Both the position numbers and the translations under genes were made by a program. The notes beneath the pieces are model-generated. The model was not told the DNA's origin. It did no database searches and saw only the letters and a program-made list of their open reading frames with translations. Positions 45,476 through 56,149 of a DNA stretch of 64,000 bases are shown here, one piece after another. Source of the stretch: Laetiporus sulphureus 93-53. Taxonomy: Eukaryota; Basidiomycota; Agaricomycetes; Polyporales; Laetiporaceae. Location of the stretch: positions 400,134 through 464,133 of the forward strand of contig NW_024468536.1 of the NCBI RefSeq assembly GCF_001632365.1, written 5' to 3'. The stretch's first letter is position 1. The number at the start of each line of letters is the position of its first letter.

Positions 45476-47198
45476 AACTCGAAAGCTATATGATCACGCA
45501 ATCGAGTTTGAAGAAGACTATACATTACCACGACCAAGCAAGCTTTATCCAATGAATCCTGAGGAACGAAACTCCCTGGATTCATGGATCGACAAAAATT
45601 TAGCCGAGGGCTATATTCGCAAGTCGAAATCACCTATTGCAGCCCCTGTATTCTTTGTCAAAATGAAAGATGGCACATTAAGACTGGTACAAGACTACCG
45701 AAAGCTTAATGCAATAACCAAGAAAAATCGCTTCCCAATCCCTCGAATAAGCGAGCTAATCAATCAGCTCAGCAACACTTATATATTCACTAAATTAAAT
45801 CTCTATTGAGGATACAATAATGTTCGCATCTGCAAGGGTGATGAATGGAAGACAGTGTTCATATCGCATCAGGGATTATATGAGGCAACAGTTATGTTTT
45901 TCAGTTTTTGCAACGCATCAGCCACCTTCCAAAACATGATGAATGAGATTTTGGATGATCTTATTCGGGAAGGCCATGTGATCGTCTACCCCGACAACAT
46001 TCTAATCTTCACTAACGATTTCAAACAACATCGGAAGATTACAAAAGAGGTACTAAAAAGATTGCAGAAAAATGACCTTTTTGCCAAGCCTGAGAAGTGC
46101 TTCTTCGAACAACCATCGATTGAGTGTTTGAGCATGATCATCACAAAGGGAAGGGTCCAAATGGATTCACAAGAGGTCGCAGGTGTTCTCGAATGGCCTG
46201 AACCCAAGAAGGTTAAATAAGTACAAGCCTTTCTCGGGTTCGCTAACTTCTATCATTGATTCATCGCAGAATTTGCCAAACAGTCTCGACCACTCAACAT
46301 CCTAACAAGAAAGGATCAGAAATGGGTATGGAGCGAAGACCAACAGCAGGCATTCGATTCTCTCAAACATGCCTTTACAACAGCTCCAATTCTGGCGTTA
46401 CCAGATGATACTCATCCATTCCAGTTAGAAACGGACTCAAGTGATTTTGCCACTGGTGCGTGCCTCGAACAACTCAAAGATGATGGGTTATGGCATCCAA
46501 TCGCATTCTATCCCAAAAGCCTCAACGAGGCTGAGCGGAACTACGAAATATATGACAAAGAGATGCTCACAATTATATGTGCACTCAAAAAATATAGACA
46601 GCATCTCGAAGATCATCTGCTCCCAGTAGAAATATGGTCCGATCACCAGAACTTGACCTATTTCAAATCAGCACAAAAGCTGACAAGACGGCAAGCACGA
46701 TGATCGCTTTACCTCACACGGTACAACATCCAACTACATCACAAACCAGAAAAATCAATGCATCACACCGATCCTCTGTCCAGGAGGCCAGATCATGAGG
46801 AGGGGGGTAAATCTCGATAATTCAGACAAAACTCTGCTCAAACCTGAATATTTCACGATTAAAATGATTCAACACACCCACCTCACAGTCGTCACAGATC
46901 ATGATTTGGTGGACAAGATCAAAAAGGCACTTCAAGATGACAATGTGAACAAATCATATCAAGATCTACTCAAGAAGGGACAACGAGAGTTCTCAAAAGG
47001 ACTCGAAGACTGGAACTTCGAAAGTGGGATTTTACTTTACCGAGGCAAAGTCTATGGGCCAAAAGCAGATAACAGGGAATCACTTAGGTGAGAAATCATC
47101 CAGCGTCATCATGAAGCCACCAGTGCAGGTCATCCAGGAAGATGAAAGACATATGAGATGCTATATCGTAACTACTGGTGGCCGAGAATGTCCACTTA
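45476..47198 (+). pseudogene. pol of element 2, part 2: reverse transcriptase, RNase H, integrase finger
   Basis: This resumes exactly where part 1 stopped (KLYDH follows the duplicated AACTC). The RT text FFVKMKDGTLRLVQDYR is kept, but the catalytic YLDD is changed to YPDN (VYPDNILIF near 45985) and several stops occur (after LNLY, KVK, FYH, RQAR, SLR). RNase H text ETDSSDFATGAC and the integrase HHCC start (HHEATSAGHPGR) follow up to the mariner insertion at 47199. Confidence 0.85.
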
Positions 47199-48809
47199 CA
47201 GTGACCCACAAAACTGTTGATAAGATTGCTTACTTCAAGTTGTATAGTGAATATCTCCTCAACCACTGCGTCAAATAAATTGCATAAGAGCCCATTTGAA
47301 AGTCTATTATTATGGCTTTCCAATGCAGTTTTAATCATGTTCTTACCACATGTTGATCCCAAGATATTTGATACTCTTTGAGGGCCACTCTTATCAACAG
47401 TTTTGTGGCACATATTCAGGTTCTACAAAATTGTACTTTCAGTACTTGGTATAGCCTCCCTTTGCTTTCACAACTGCATCCACCCTCCTTGGCATACTTT
47501 TAATCAGATTATGACACACTTCCTTCCCAATAGCCTTCCGTTCCTTTTCCACCCTTTCTCACAACTCAGTAATTCCCTTTGGTGGCTTCTGATACTCTGC
47601 AAGCTTCCTTTAGAGATGACCACCCAGATGCCCTATGGGATTAAGATCTGGGGATTGAGAGGGACATATCATAGTGTTGAAATCATGGTCTTTGAACCAA
47701 TTTTCAGCCTTCTTGCTGGTGTGCTTGGGGTCATCGTCTTGCTGAAATGCCACATCCTCCACAGTTTTGCCCCAATCCTCCAGGCTATTCTGCAGCTCAT
47801 CCTCCAGAATGCTAACATAAAGGCCTGCATTCATCCTGCCATCAATTTTGCAGGCATATCCCACACCATCCCCAGCCCATACAGCCCCACATCATCAAGG
47901 ATCCACCTTTAAATTTCTGGGTCCCTTCCATCAACCTATCATTGAGGCTCTCTCCTGGCTTTTTTCACATCCATTTCCTTCCATCTAACCCCATCCTGTT
48001 GTTTTTTGTCTCATCTGACTATACCACCCTTCTTCATTCCTTCACAGTCCAATACGGGTGAGCCAAAGCAAAGTCCATCCTCTTTTTTTGATGCCTTGCA
48101 GAGAGTAAAGGCCTTTTTCACTTTACTACAGCCTTCATTCCTGCCTTCTTCAACCCTCTTCGCACTGTCTCTGCATTGACAATCCTCTCAGTAACATCTT
48201 CAAGAGCTCTGGCCACAGCAGGAGATGTGGTAGCCTTGCCAGTCCCAATGAGTCGAGTAGCATAGCAAAGATTTGACAGTAGTAAGAAGGGAAGGATGTC
48301 CTCCTTTGACCTTAGGAATGGTGAGGCAGTGTGTGGAGTGCAGTTTACTGATGGTAAAATAGTGTAGCCCAGTCAAAGCTTCAATTTCTTGAAGAGATTT
48401 GCCATTCTGAAGCAAAGCGATGACATGGTTGACAGTTTCAGTAGCAACAGCTTTTGGCATGATGTTGGTTAAGTATAAAGAGTTGCTGATGGGTGTTTCT
48501 ACACTGAATTCATGTTGAAACATGATCACTCAATCAATATTCCCACAAGGAACCCTGTTAACACATCAAGAATCACAATTTTCAGAGAACTTGTGTGTGC
48601 CACAAAACTGTTGATAAGAGTGACCCTCAAAGAGTATTAAATATCTTTGGATCAAAATGTGTTACAAATATGAGCAAAACTGAATTCGAAAGCCATGATT
48701 ATAGGCTTTCAAATAAGCTCTTATAAAATGTATTTGACTCATTGATTGAGAAGATATTTATCATACAATTCAAAGTAAGTGATCTTATCAACAGTTTTGT
48801 GGGTCACTG
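47199..48809. mobile_element. Tc1/mariner element with compound terminal repeats
   Basis: 1611 bp, bounded by TA on both sides (47197-47198, 48810-48811), with ends CAGTGACCCACAAAACTG and its inverse. The terminal inverted repeats are long (47199-47411 and 48597-48809, 213 bp each). Each is itself bounded by inverted copies of a motif around CACAAAACTGTTGATAAGA. Removal of the element and one TA restores the integrase finger frame of element 2 (STYVKKYV). Confidence 0.9.
47439..48460 (-). pseudogene. Tc1/mariner transposase, inactivated
   Basis: About 340 codons in broken frames. It starts MPKAVATETVNHVIALLQNG with a helix-turn-helix (QEIEALTGLHYFTISKLH). The first catalytic Asp is in SDETK, the second in FQQDDDPKHTSKKA. 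The third position reads NPIGHLG where the family has NPIEHLW, so the catalytic Glu is changed to Gly. It ends GGYTKY. Several stops and at least one frameshift confirm that it is dead. Confidence 0.85.
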
Positions 48810-50141
48810 TATGTCAAAAAATATGTTGGTTCTTGCGACCTTTGTCAACGCAACAAGAACATCAATCAGCCAAAATATGGAGATCTATAACCTAATGAAA
48901 TTCTGTCGGAACTGTGGGAAATCATTTCCGTCGACTTGATTACACAGCTACTAGAGTCTTATGGCTACAATGCGATCATGGTAGTAGTCGACCGATTGAC
49001 CAAACGAGCGCACTTCTTTGCAATCACCAATGATTTCTCTGCAATGGATCTTGCTCACACCTTCTATGAAAGGGTGTGGACACAGCACGGTCTCCCGAGA
49101 CAAATCATCTCAGATAGAGGAACCCAATTTGCAAGCGCATTATTTCAAGAAGTTTGTAAGCTACTTGGGATAAATTCAACAATGTCTTCAGCATATCATC
49201 TGGAGACGGACAGTCAAACGGAATGCACAAATCAATCGTTAGAACAATACCTTCGTATTTATACTGATAGACACGTGGAAGATTGGAGTACACTACTCCC
49301 AACTGCTGAATTCGCATACAATAACCAGGCACCAGAAGCCACAAAGAATTCTCCATTCTTTATCGAATATGGTAGACATCCATGTGCAGAACCAACAATA
49401 ATGGACCCCATTAAACATAAAACACTAGATTCTATAATGCAGGCATGCGTAGAAGTGCAAGAGCAAGCGAAAGCGGCCTTATCTCTGGCAGCTGAATGCA
49501 TGAAGTGGTATTAGGATCAATCCATACGACCCCAGCCTTTCAAAGTCAGAGACCAAGTACTACTCACTACTAAAGATTGGCAAACATCGGGAGCCAAACT
49601 GGCACAACGGAGAGATGGACCCTTCAAAATTGTGGAAAAACTAGGACCAGTTACATACAAACTACAAATTCCATGGCAATATGGCGTTCATCCAGTTTTT
49701 CACGCATCAAAGCTCATGCTCTACCATGAAGACGAAATATCTGGATGCACACTTAGACCCCGCCCTCCAATCAAAAAGAAAACTGGCGAAGAATGGGAAG
49801 TCGAATACATAGTCGACTCTCATGTCATTCATGGCAAACTTCAATATTTGGTACATTGGAAAGGCTACTCCAAAGCGGAAGAAACTTGGGAGCTGGCCAT
49901 TAACTTGAAGAAATCTCCACGTCTAATTTGAGATTTTCACAAAAAATACCCAGACGCACCTCAACCAATATCTCTAATTGATACAACTCTAGTCGATGGT
50001 GTTTTTCCACCAAGAAGAACAGGTCAAATCTATGACCCCATTACTGATACTATTCAGATTTACAACTAGGACAGAGATGATTGGGATACGACAAGGGATC
50101 TTCAAGTTACCTTTGACAATCCAAATGTAAAACCACCAAAA
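48810..50141 (+). pseudogene. pol of element 2, part 3: integrase core and chromodomain
   Basis: The HHCC finger resumes (VKKYV ... LATFVNATRTSISQ frame-shifted). The core reads IMVVVDRLTKRAHFFAI, IISDRGTQFASALF and SQTECTNQSLEQYL. After a TAG at 49513-49515 it continues to VEYIVDSHVIHGKLQYLVHW and KGYSKAEETWE, the chromodomain (about 49795-49930). The following linker, up to the dUTPase, has two further stops. Confidence 0.85.
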
Positions 50142-50562
50142 TATGCTCACGAAGATGATGCTGGAATGAATTTAGCCACATCAGAACCAACAACTATCCG
50201 AGCACATTTGCGCAGATTAGTCTCTACAGGACTTCATTTCACAACACCTCGAGGAACCTATGGTCAAATTGCACCCCGTAGTGGGTTAGCTGTCAAAGGC
50301 ATTGATGTAGAAGCTGGCATCATTGACAGAGGATATACAGGTGAAATTAAAATTTTGCTAATCAATAATACAAATGATGACTTCATAGTCAACATCGGCG
50401 ATCGCGTCACCCAACTCATCATTGAACGTATTATCACCCCCTGTTGTTTTACTAGTAGATTACCTCAAACCATCTGATCGAAAACACCGTAGATTTGGTT
50501 CAACTGGCGATAATTACTTTCAGACACCACAACAAAAGCCAGATTCAGGACAAACTGTCTAG
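50142..50562 (+). pseudogene. dUTPase domain at the end of pol, element 2
   Basis: Motifs are HEDDAGMNL (1, Asp changed to Asn), [11 protein letters not shown] (2), [13 protein letters not shown] (3) and GDRVTQLII (4). After a one-base shift near 50440 comes [11 protein letters not shown] (5). It ends at TAG 50560-50562, directly followed by the polypurine tract and the LTR, the same architecture as in element 3. Confidence 0.82.
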
Positions 50563-50574
50563 AGGAGGGAGTAC

Positions 50575-51194
50575 TGTCACAGATTTTCACGTTTTCAACC
50601 TTCACGTGACCAAGACAGTCTAGGTTCAGTCACGTGACACACTACCTAATACAAACACATGTGACAAGTGATGTGGGTATTAGATAAGCTAACTTATACA
50701 GTAATATCATCCCACTAAGAAGGCACAGTCAGACTCCGGAAGAATCCATCAAGGAATACACATGCCACTGGAGATATGTCCTTAGATAGATAGAAGTTCA
50801 TATACTAGAATAGCATGGTGCCATGCCACCAGCGATGTAGCCATTACAGGCCAGATAGTCCCATGGTCTTACTAAGTAGTTCAGATATTCAGCATGCACG
50901 ACACATCCAGTCTAACAGGCAGTGGTAGTCAATCAAACCTCATCCATTAGATAGTGGTTCTGGGGTATCAGGGTCATTAGGGTCCCTCCACTCATATATA
51001 TAAGCCAGAGCTCTGAGACGGCTAAGTCCCCCAGACTTATTCTCATCTCTGCTATGCCTATTCATACAGTGTCACCAGTGCCCACTTGCAAGGCACTGCT
51101 TTACCTTTGATCATTTGTTTGCCCATTCCACTTTGACTATCATCTTCCATAGGTCATAGGCTTAGTCGGTGCTCTGCACCCTAAGTTTGTGATA
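50575..51194 (+). repeat. 3' LTR of element 2
   Basis: 620 bp, TGTCACAG to TTTGTGATA. Compared with the 5' LTR it has lost about 12 bp, including the GTAAGT site (region 51140-51150). The flank GATTG follows. Confidence 0.9.
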
Positions 51195-51822
51195 GATTGG
51201 CCCATTCCACCACAAATGTGCATGCCTCATCGATCCATTCCTCAAAATTGTCCTCCTCCAGAGTGTCTTCATCCACCTTCAGGCACTGCGAAAGTCCATC
51301 CGCTGCCCCATGCCAGGCTGCCAGAACATATACCAGGTTGAACTCGAACAGCAGAATTTCTGCAATCCAGCAATTGATCATCACATTTGGTTGGATGTCA
51401 GGGTTGTTGAGCATCCCCTTAATATACTTCGCATCCACCTCAACATCAAATGTGTCCAGCCCAATGAGAAAAATGTGGTATGCACATAGCATCCGGAACA
51501 GTTCAAAGAGCTCAATTTTTGCCTATGAGTACCATGACTCCTGTTCATTCCAGGTTATCAACCAAAACCACCTCAGCCACCACTGCTTTTCAGCATCCAT
51601 TTGAAACAGAATGAACCCAACTGCAATCACCGAAGAGTTGACTGCAAGGATAACTTTCTACTTAGATTGATAGTTGATTTGGACAAGTGCTCCAGAGTGC
51701 ATCACCGCATCCTTGAGCCATTGCATGGCAGTTACGTATTTGCCCTTTTATGCAAAATTGACCTCTTTCTTCAGCAGGGTGGTAAGTGGTTGAGCGATCA
51801 TTGCAAAATCCTTGACAAAAAT
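51195..51822 (-). pseudogene. RNase H region of gypsy 4
   Basis: Text typical of the C-terminal RNase H/connection of basidiomycete gypsy pol: VEVDAKYIKGMLNNPDIQPN, then NCWIAEILLFEFNLVYVLA, GAADGLSQC and an acidic tail. Frames are broken by stops. Confidence 0.75.
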
Positions 51823-53423
51823 TCAGATGAGCCCATACATCTCTAGGAAGCCCTGCACCTGTGACACTGATTTGCATGGCAGCCAGTCCCTGATTTTCTG
51901 TATCTGGGACTCATTTAGTAGATGCCCCATATATGTGCAGTGATGTCTGACAATGACTACCTCCAGTACACACAAATAGGCCTTTTTTCTGTAGAACATC
52001 CCCCCGAAGCAGCCCATATAATGTAGAACCCAGTTCATGTTCTGAAAATGCTCCCAAATGAACTGCCTAATCCCCAGATTCTCTGGAATTGTCTTGTAGA
52101 CACTGCCCGGAAGCTCATACCATGTCTCGGGACCCTTGACTGGAACATTATCCACGAAGAGAATCATCACTTCAGGAATTTCATCTTACAGGATGTGCAT
52201 GACATCTCCATGCATGATCTGCATGGGGTTGGTACATCCCATGGGTATCGAGGTGAGGCAGAGTGAGCCTAATGGCATTTGAAACAATGTCATGTCCTGC
52301 GACCATTGGTTCAGGGTCCACTGATCAAAGGTGATGAACAAGTCCAAACTCCCATAGCATCTCCATGCCCTGAATGATTCTGCAAGGTGCTTAACCATTG
52401 AAGGAAACACACTATCCTTAATCACACCCCATTCAACAGCTGCAAGTTGTGTATCAGTCGGAGCAACTTCCTGTCACAGTGACACTGGACAAGAGATCAA
52501 AAAGACTAAAAAAACGGTCATGTGGAACATGCCGCCTTGATCCCCCTGATCTCAAAAGTGGCTAAAGAGCCTGACACTTACTAGCTGCACAGTAAGAGTC
52601 TGGAAAAATGATAGATGTATAAGTGGAGCTGGTGAGCTCAGTGGTCACTACTGTAGTAGATGAGGAGAAACAATCTGAAGTTTCATCCTCTACATGCTGG
52701 TCTTATATATGCGTACAGGATAGGCTGCTTACTATTGCTACTTTACCAATCTGGGACAAGATCTCGCTGACTACTACAGCATTTGTCAAGTCTGGAGCGA
52801 AAGGCCATATGCTCGTGAGAGCGAATCTATTCTAATACGTACTGGTACAGGAACATCTTTGTGAAACAATAAGTGAAGAGGTTCTTCTTCATGGAATTCA
52901 AGCAATGCTATGGGGAATCCCTGGGCTTCGGTGACCTTTTCTTATTGTGATAATGGCTATTCTTTGAGCTGATTGCCTAGATGATCCATAATGATTGTCC
53001 TTGTTCCTAAATGGATGCCCTTGTGGTTCCTGAAATAGACCAGTCCAACCATGTCATCTATTGGTCTGGACCATAACATGTGATGTTGACTATCACCTGA
53101 TCTCTACACATCGCATTTGTGGCTGAGTGGCATAAGATATTGGTGAGACATGTGATCTGTGGCATGGGTAAAGTCACATGCAGACATTGTGGTAAAAATC
53201 TGTGACACTTCCCATCTTTTTTGACCATGCAGAATCATGGGGATCGATACAATGAGTTTGAAGCCTCATAGACCCCTGAGTCCATCTTGTCCTTGATGAT
53301 CTGCATAACTTGGTTGAAAATTCCCGGAGGAATCAGCATGTTCTTTAGGACCCATGGGACATGTTCCACCACCGGAATGATGACCAGGTCAAAGTACTCC
53401 TGAAACTGCCCCTTCTCTAACAT
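51823..53423 (-). pseudogene. Reverse transcriptase of gypsy 4, split by LTR C
   Basis: From MLEKGQFQEYFDLVIIP through SNSLYRSP, stop, FCMVKKDGK. It is then interrupted by LTR C and resumes with LLRLIHNLQLLNGV, SLDLFITFDQWT, IPMGCTNPMQIMHGDV, LFVDNVPVKGP (catalytic block, second Asp changed to Asn) and PENLGIRQFIWEHFQNMN. Several stops are of the TGG to TGA kind. Confidence 0.8.
52472..53207 (-). repeat. Solo LTR C inside gypsy 4 reverse transcriptase
   Basis: 736 bp in minus orientation, TGTCACAG to GTGACA, same family as LTRs A and B (TATATAAGACCAGCATG block, GTAAGT at 52581-52576). An exact 5-bp duplication (cttcc at 52467-52471 and 53208-53212) proves insertion here. The coding text of gypsy 4 continues across it. 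Confidence 0.9.
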
Positions 53424-54039
53424 GTTTCAGGCAAAGGTTTCATTGTAAGTGCACATCAACAAGTCAACCAGATTTGCCTCCTCAGGCCAAAGGAAACCAC
53501 CACCTGAAATGTCCAGAGCATCGTGCCATTCCTGGGTGTACCTGCCCTGAGGTACATACTCTGCCGGATGAGTTGGCAGCACTAAAAGCCCCTCCAATGG
53601 ATCGGATGGCTTTTTACACATAACTCAAAACTCTTCAGATAGAGTGGTGGCAATGGGCTTGACTCAATTGGTGACCTTCTTGTATGCGAAGACCTTCGCT
53701 TCCTGCTCTTTGACCCTCAACTCCCCTGCCTCTGCCCAATCCCACACCCTCATTTTTTCCATCCAAAAACTGCCCAGAGGGTTCTTGCACTCATGTTCTG
53801 TGTCATACAGTGAAGACAAATGTATTTCTGATTCAGTGACATTACTTGGAACTTGAGATGACGAAGAAATTACTGACACAGTTTCAGAAGGTACCCAGCT
53901 CTTTCTGGGCCTGCCCCCTCCCCTCCAGGATGTATACCCATTCGCATTTTGCCCTTCCTCCCCTCCAGACTCTGTTGAACAGTCCCTGGTGGTGTGAGCA
54001 CATACAAGGAGTACAATTCTATTAACATGTCTTGTTGAG

Positions 54040-54831
54040 CTAGGCCCGATTCATCGACTCTTGAAAATCCAGCTGTGCCAGATCTGCTTCACATTGTGTG
54101 GCCTGAGCTTTTGTGGGTACCATGATGCACTCCCCTGAGTGCAGGTTTGTGATGGTGATTTGCTGCTCCCTGGAGGCAAAGTTGTGGGTCTCACATGCTG
54201 AGGTAGCAAAGAAAGGTTGTCTCAGAAGTATCTTGAATGGTGCATGCTGAACGACTTGAACCTGTACTGTGATGATGACCATCCCAAAGTGAAGATGCAT
54301 GCATGGAAGCTTCCTGATGGTCTTAGTCACCACAGTGTTTGTGGTCTTGAGTTGGATTGCCTTATCTGGGTTGAGCAGTGCCCTGAGGTCCTGCCAGATA
54401 TCTTGATGCATTACACAAATCTGAGTGCCTTGGTCCAAAATACATTCACACTGCAGGGTGTCCTCAATGATCAGTTCCATGACCCATAACAGCAATGAAC
54501 CCTTGGTTAGCAGCATAGTCTTCAAGGCAGTCAGGTACATGCTCTGTTTACCTTCATCACCCTTACCCTCATCCACAACTTCCTTAACCCAGGCCATTGT
54601 TGCCACATGCTTTGGGGTGATAAGCTCCTTTAGGTGCTTCCATGGCTCCAGGGTGTGTTGCATGAGCTCACCTACCATAACCATCACTGGCAGATCCAGT
54701 ATTCCTCTGACCAGACCTGGGATGTCCTTTTTATCCTCAATTGGCATGCGATGTCTGTAGACAGGCTGCAATGCTGGGATACCCCCCGGAAGTGAAGTGG
54801 CCTTGATCCCAGGCAGTCTTTTCTGCACCAT
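54040..54831 (-). pseudogene. Protease region of gypsy 4
   Basis: A 263-codon frame containing CECILDQGTQICVMHQDIW. The active-site triplet reads D-Q-G instead of D-S-G. It is followed by an ILLRQPFFATSA block and ITNLHSGECIMVPTKAQ, which match the usual retropepsin layout of fungal gypsy elements. Confidence 0.75.
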
Positions 54832-56149
54832 GCAACTCTCCCCAGATATGACCTTCTCCTTGTTGTACCTCCCTGCAACTACCTTGACCCTGTCAAACTG
54901 TACCCTTTACCTCCCTCCATCCGCTACCTGCAAGACCATTCTCAATGTCTCTGCCCCTCCTGCCTCATTGATTACTGCCATGTTTACCCCACGGACCTCT
55001 TCTAGAATGTTAACCTGATGTGGAGGCTTGTTGCATGCCTAGGTCATTGCCGGGGACTGCACTGTCATTATTGCCGAAGGCCTGAGATGCTGGATGTATC
55101 AGGAGTTGACACATTCCCTCATGTTGTTTCTGAGCAGCACTCTCAGGATGTATACTCCATCTGGCAACTGAACCTGACCATTTTCATCATGATAGATCTT
55201 CCTGGCCTTCATGTCCTCATCCACACATGGGCAACATCCCATGAAGTGATTCAGTCCATCACAGTAATTGCAGTTCCTGTTGATGGGGTACCCTGACCCA
55301 GCCATATTTCCTGGAGCTCCCACCACTGTTCTTGCCATTGATGCATTTATTGAATCCTGTGGCACATAACCTCTCCAATGACTCTGCCCACTGCCTGACT
55401 AAACTTGATTTTGCAGGAAACTCACTAGATGATCCACTGACTTGCGCAGGTCCGAGATCCCATCTGGCTCCTGCTTAATGGTCATCTCAATCATCCTAAG
55501 ACTCATCCTGTTTGCAGTTACAGGTCCCATCACATTGGTCCCCCCTGGTTGTCCACCCTAGACTGTTTTCACATTTTCAGGACTCGTTCTGCATTCGAGA
55601 GTCTCATAGCTTCCTCCGATAAGACCTTTACTGGCTAGAGTTTTCTGTGCAGTGTCATGTACATCATTTACGTTCCAGGTGTTATCAGGATGGTGATTGG
55701 GATGAAGTATCTCACAGTGAAGCAAGATCATTGCCTTTTTAGCTGGGCGGAAGCCCTGAATGTACTGCTCATCCCATGCTGTGGGTGAAACTCATCCCAT
55801 CTGGATAAGGTAGTTCATGATCGGAGCAAACTCACGAAAGTAGATCATCTCTTCAGAGTGGGTATGGATACCTTGGGTGAGAGCCTCCATGATGCACTGC
55901 TCAAGATTGGCAATGATGTAGAGATGGTTACCTTCTGCCCCAGGGTAGAGCTCAAAGATCTGTTGCTTGAAGAGGACATAGTCCGCAGTGGACATCACAG
56001 GGACCGTGGACCATAGCTCTTCCTTCTGAACCATTAAGTAGCACAGTGCATAGTGGATTTTTTGCCTGCCTGTAAGTCTGGCCTGTACCACAAGCTCTTC
56101 CAGGTCATTGAAGTATCATCTAAGCTTTCTAAATTCCCCATCAAATGTC

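Larger units (their letters stand above)
32062..51194 (+). mobile_element. Element 2: chromovirus with dUTPase, split by element 3 and a mariner
   Basis: Ty3/gypsy element with both LTRs, flanked by an exact GATTG duplication (32057-32061 and 51195-51199). Without its two inserts it would be about 8.7 kb. The order is LTR, primer site, ORF A, ORF B, gag, protease, reverse transcriptase, RNase H, integrase, chromodomain, dUTPase, LTR. It sits in gypsy 4 between RNase H and integrase. It was interrupted at 36624-45475 by a copy of its own family and at 47199-48809 by a Tc1/mariner element. Many stops show that it is dead. Confidence 0.9.

Noticed and set aside
47403..47912. 169-codon plus-strand ORF
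   Set aside because: Antisense shadow of the Tc1/mariner transposase, whose motifs read clearly on the minus strand.
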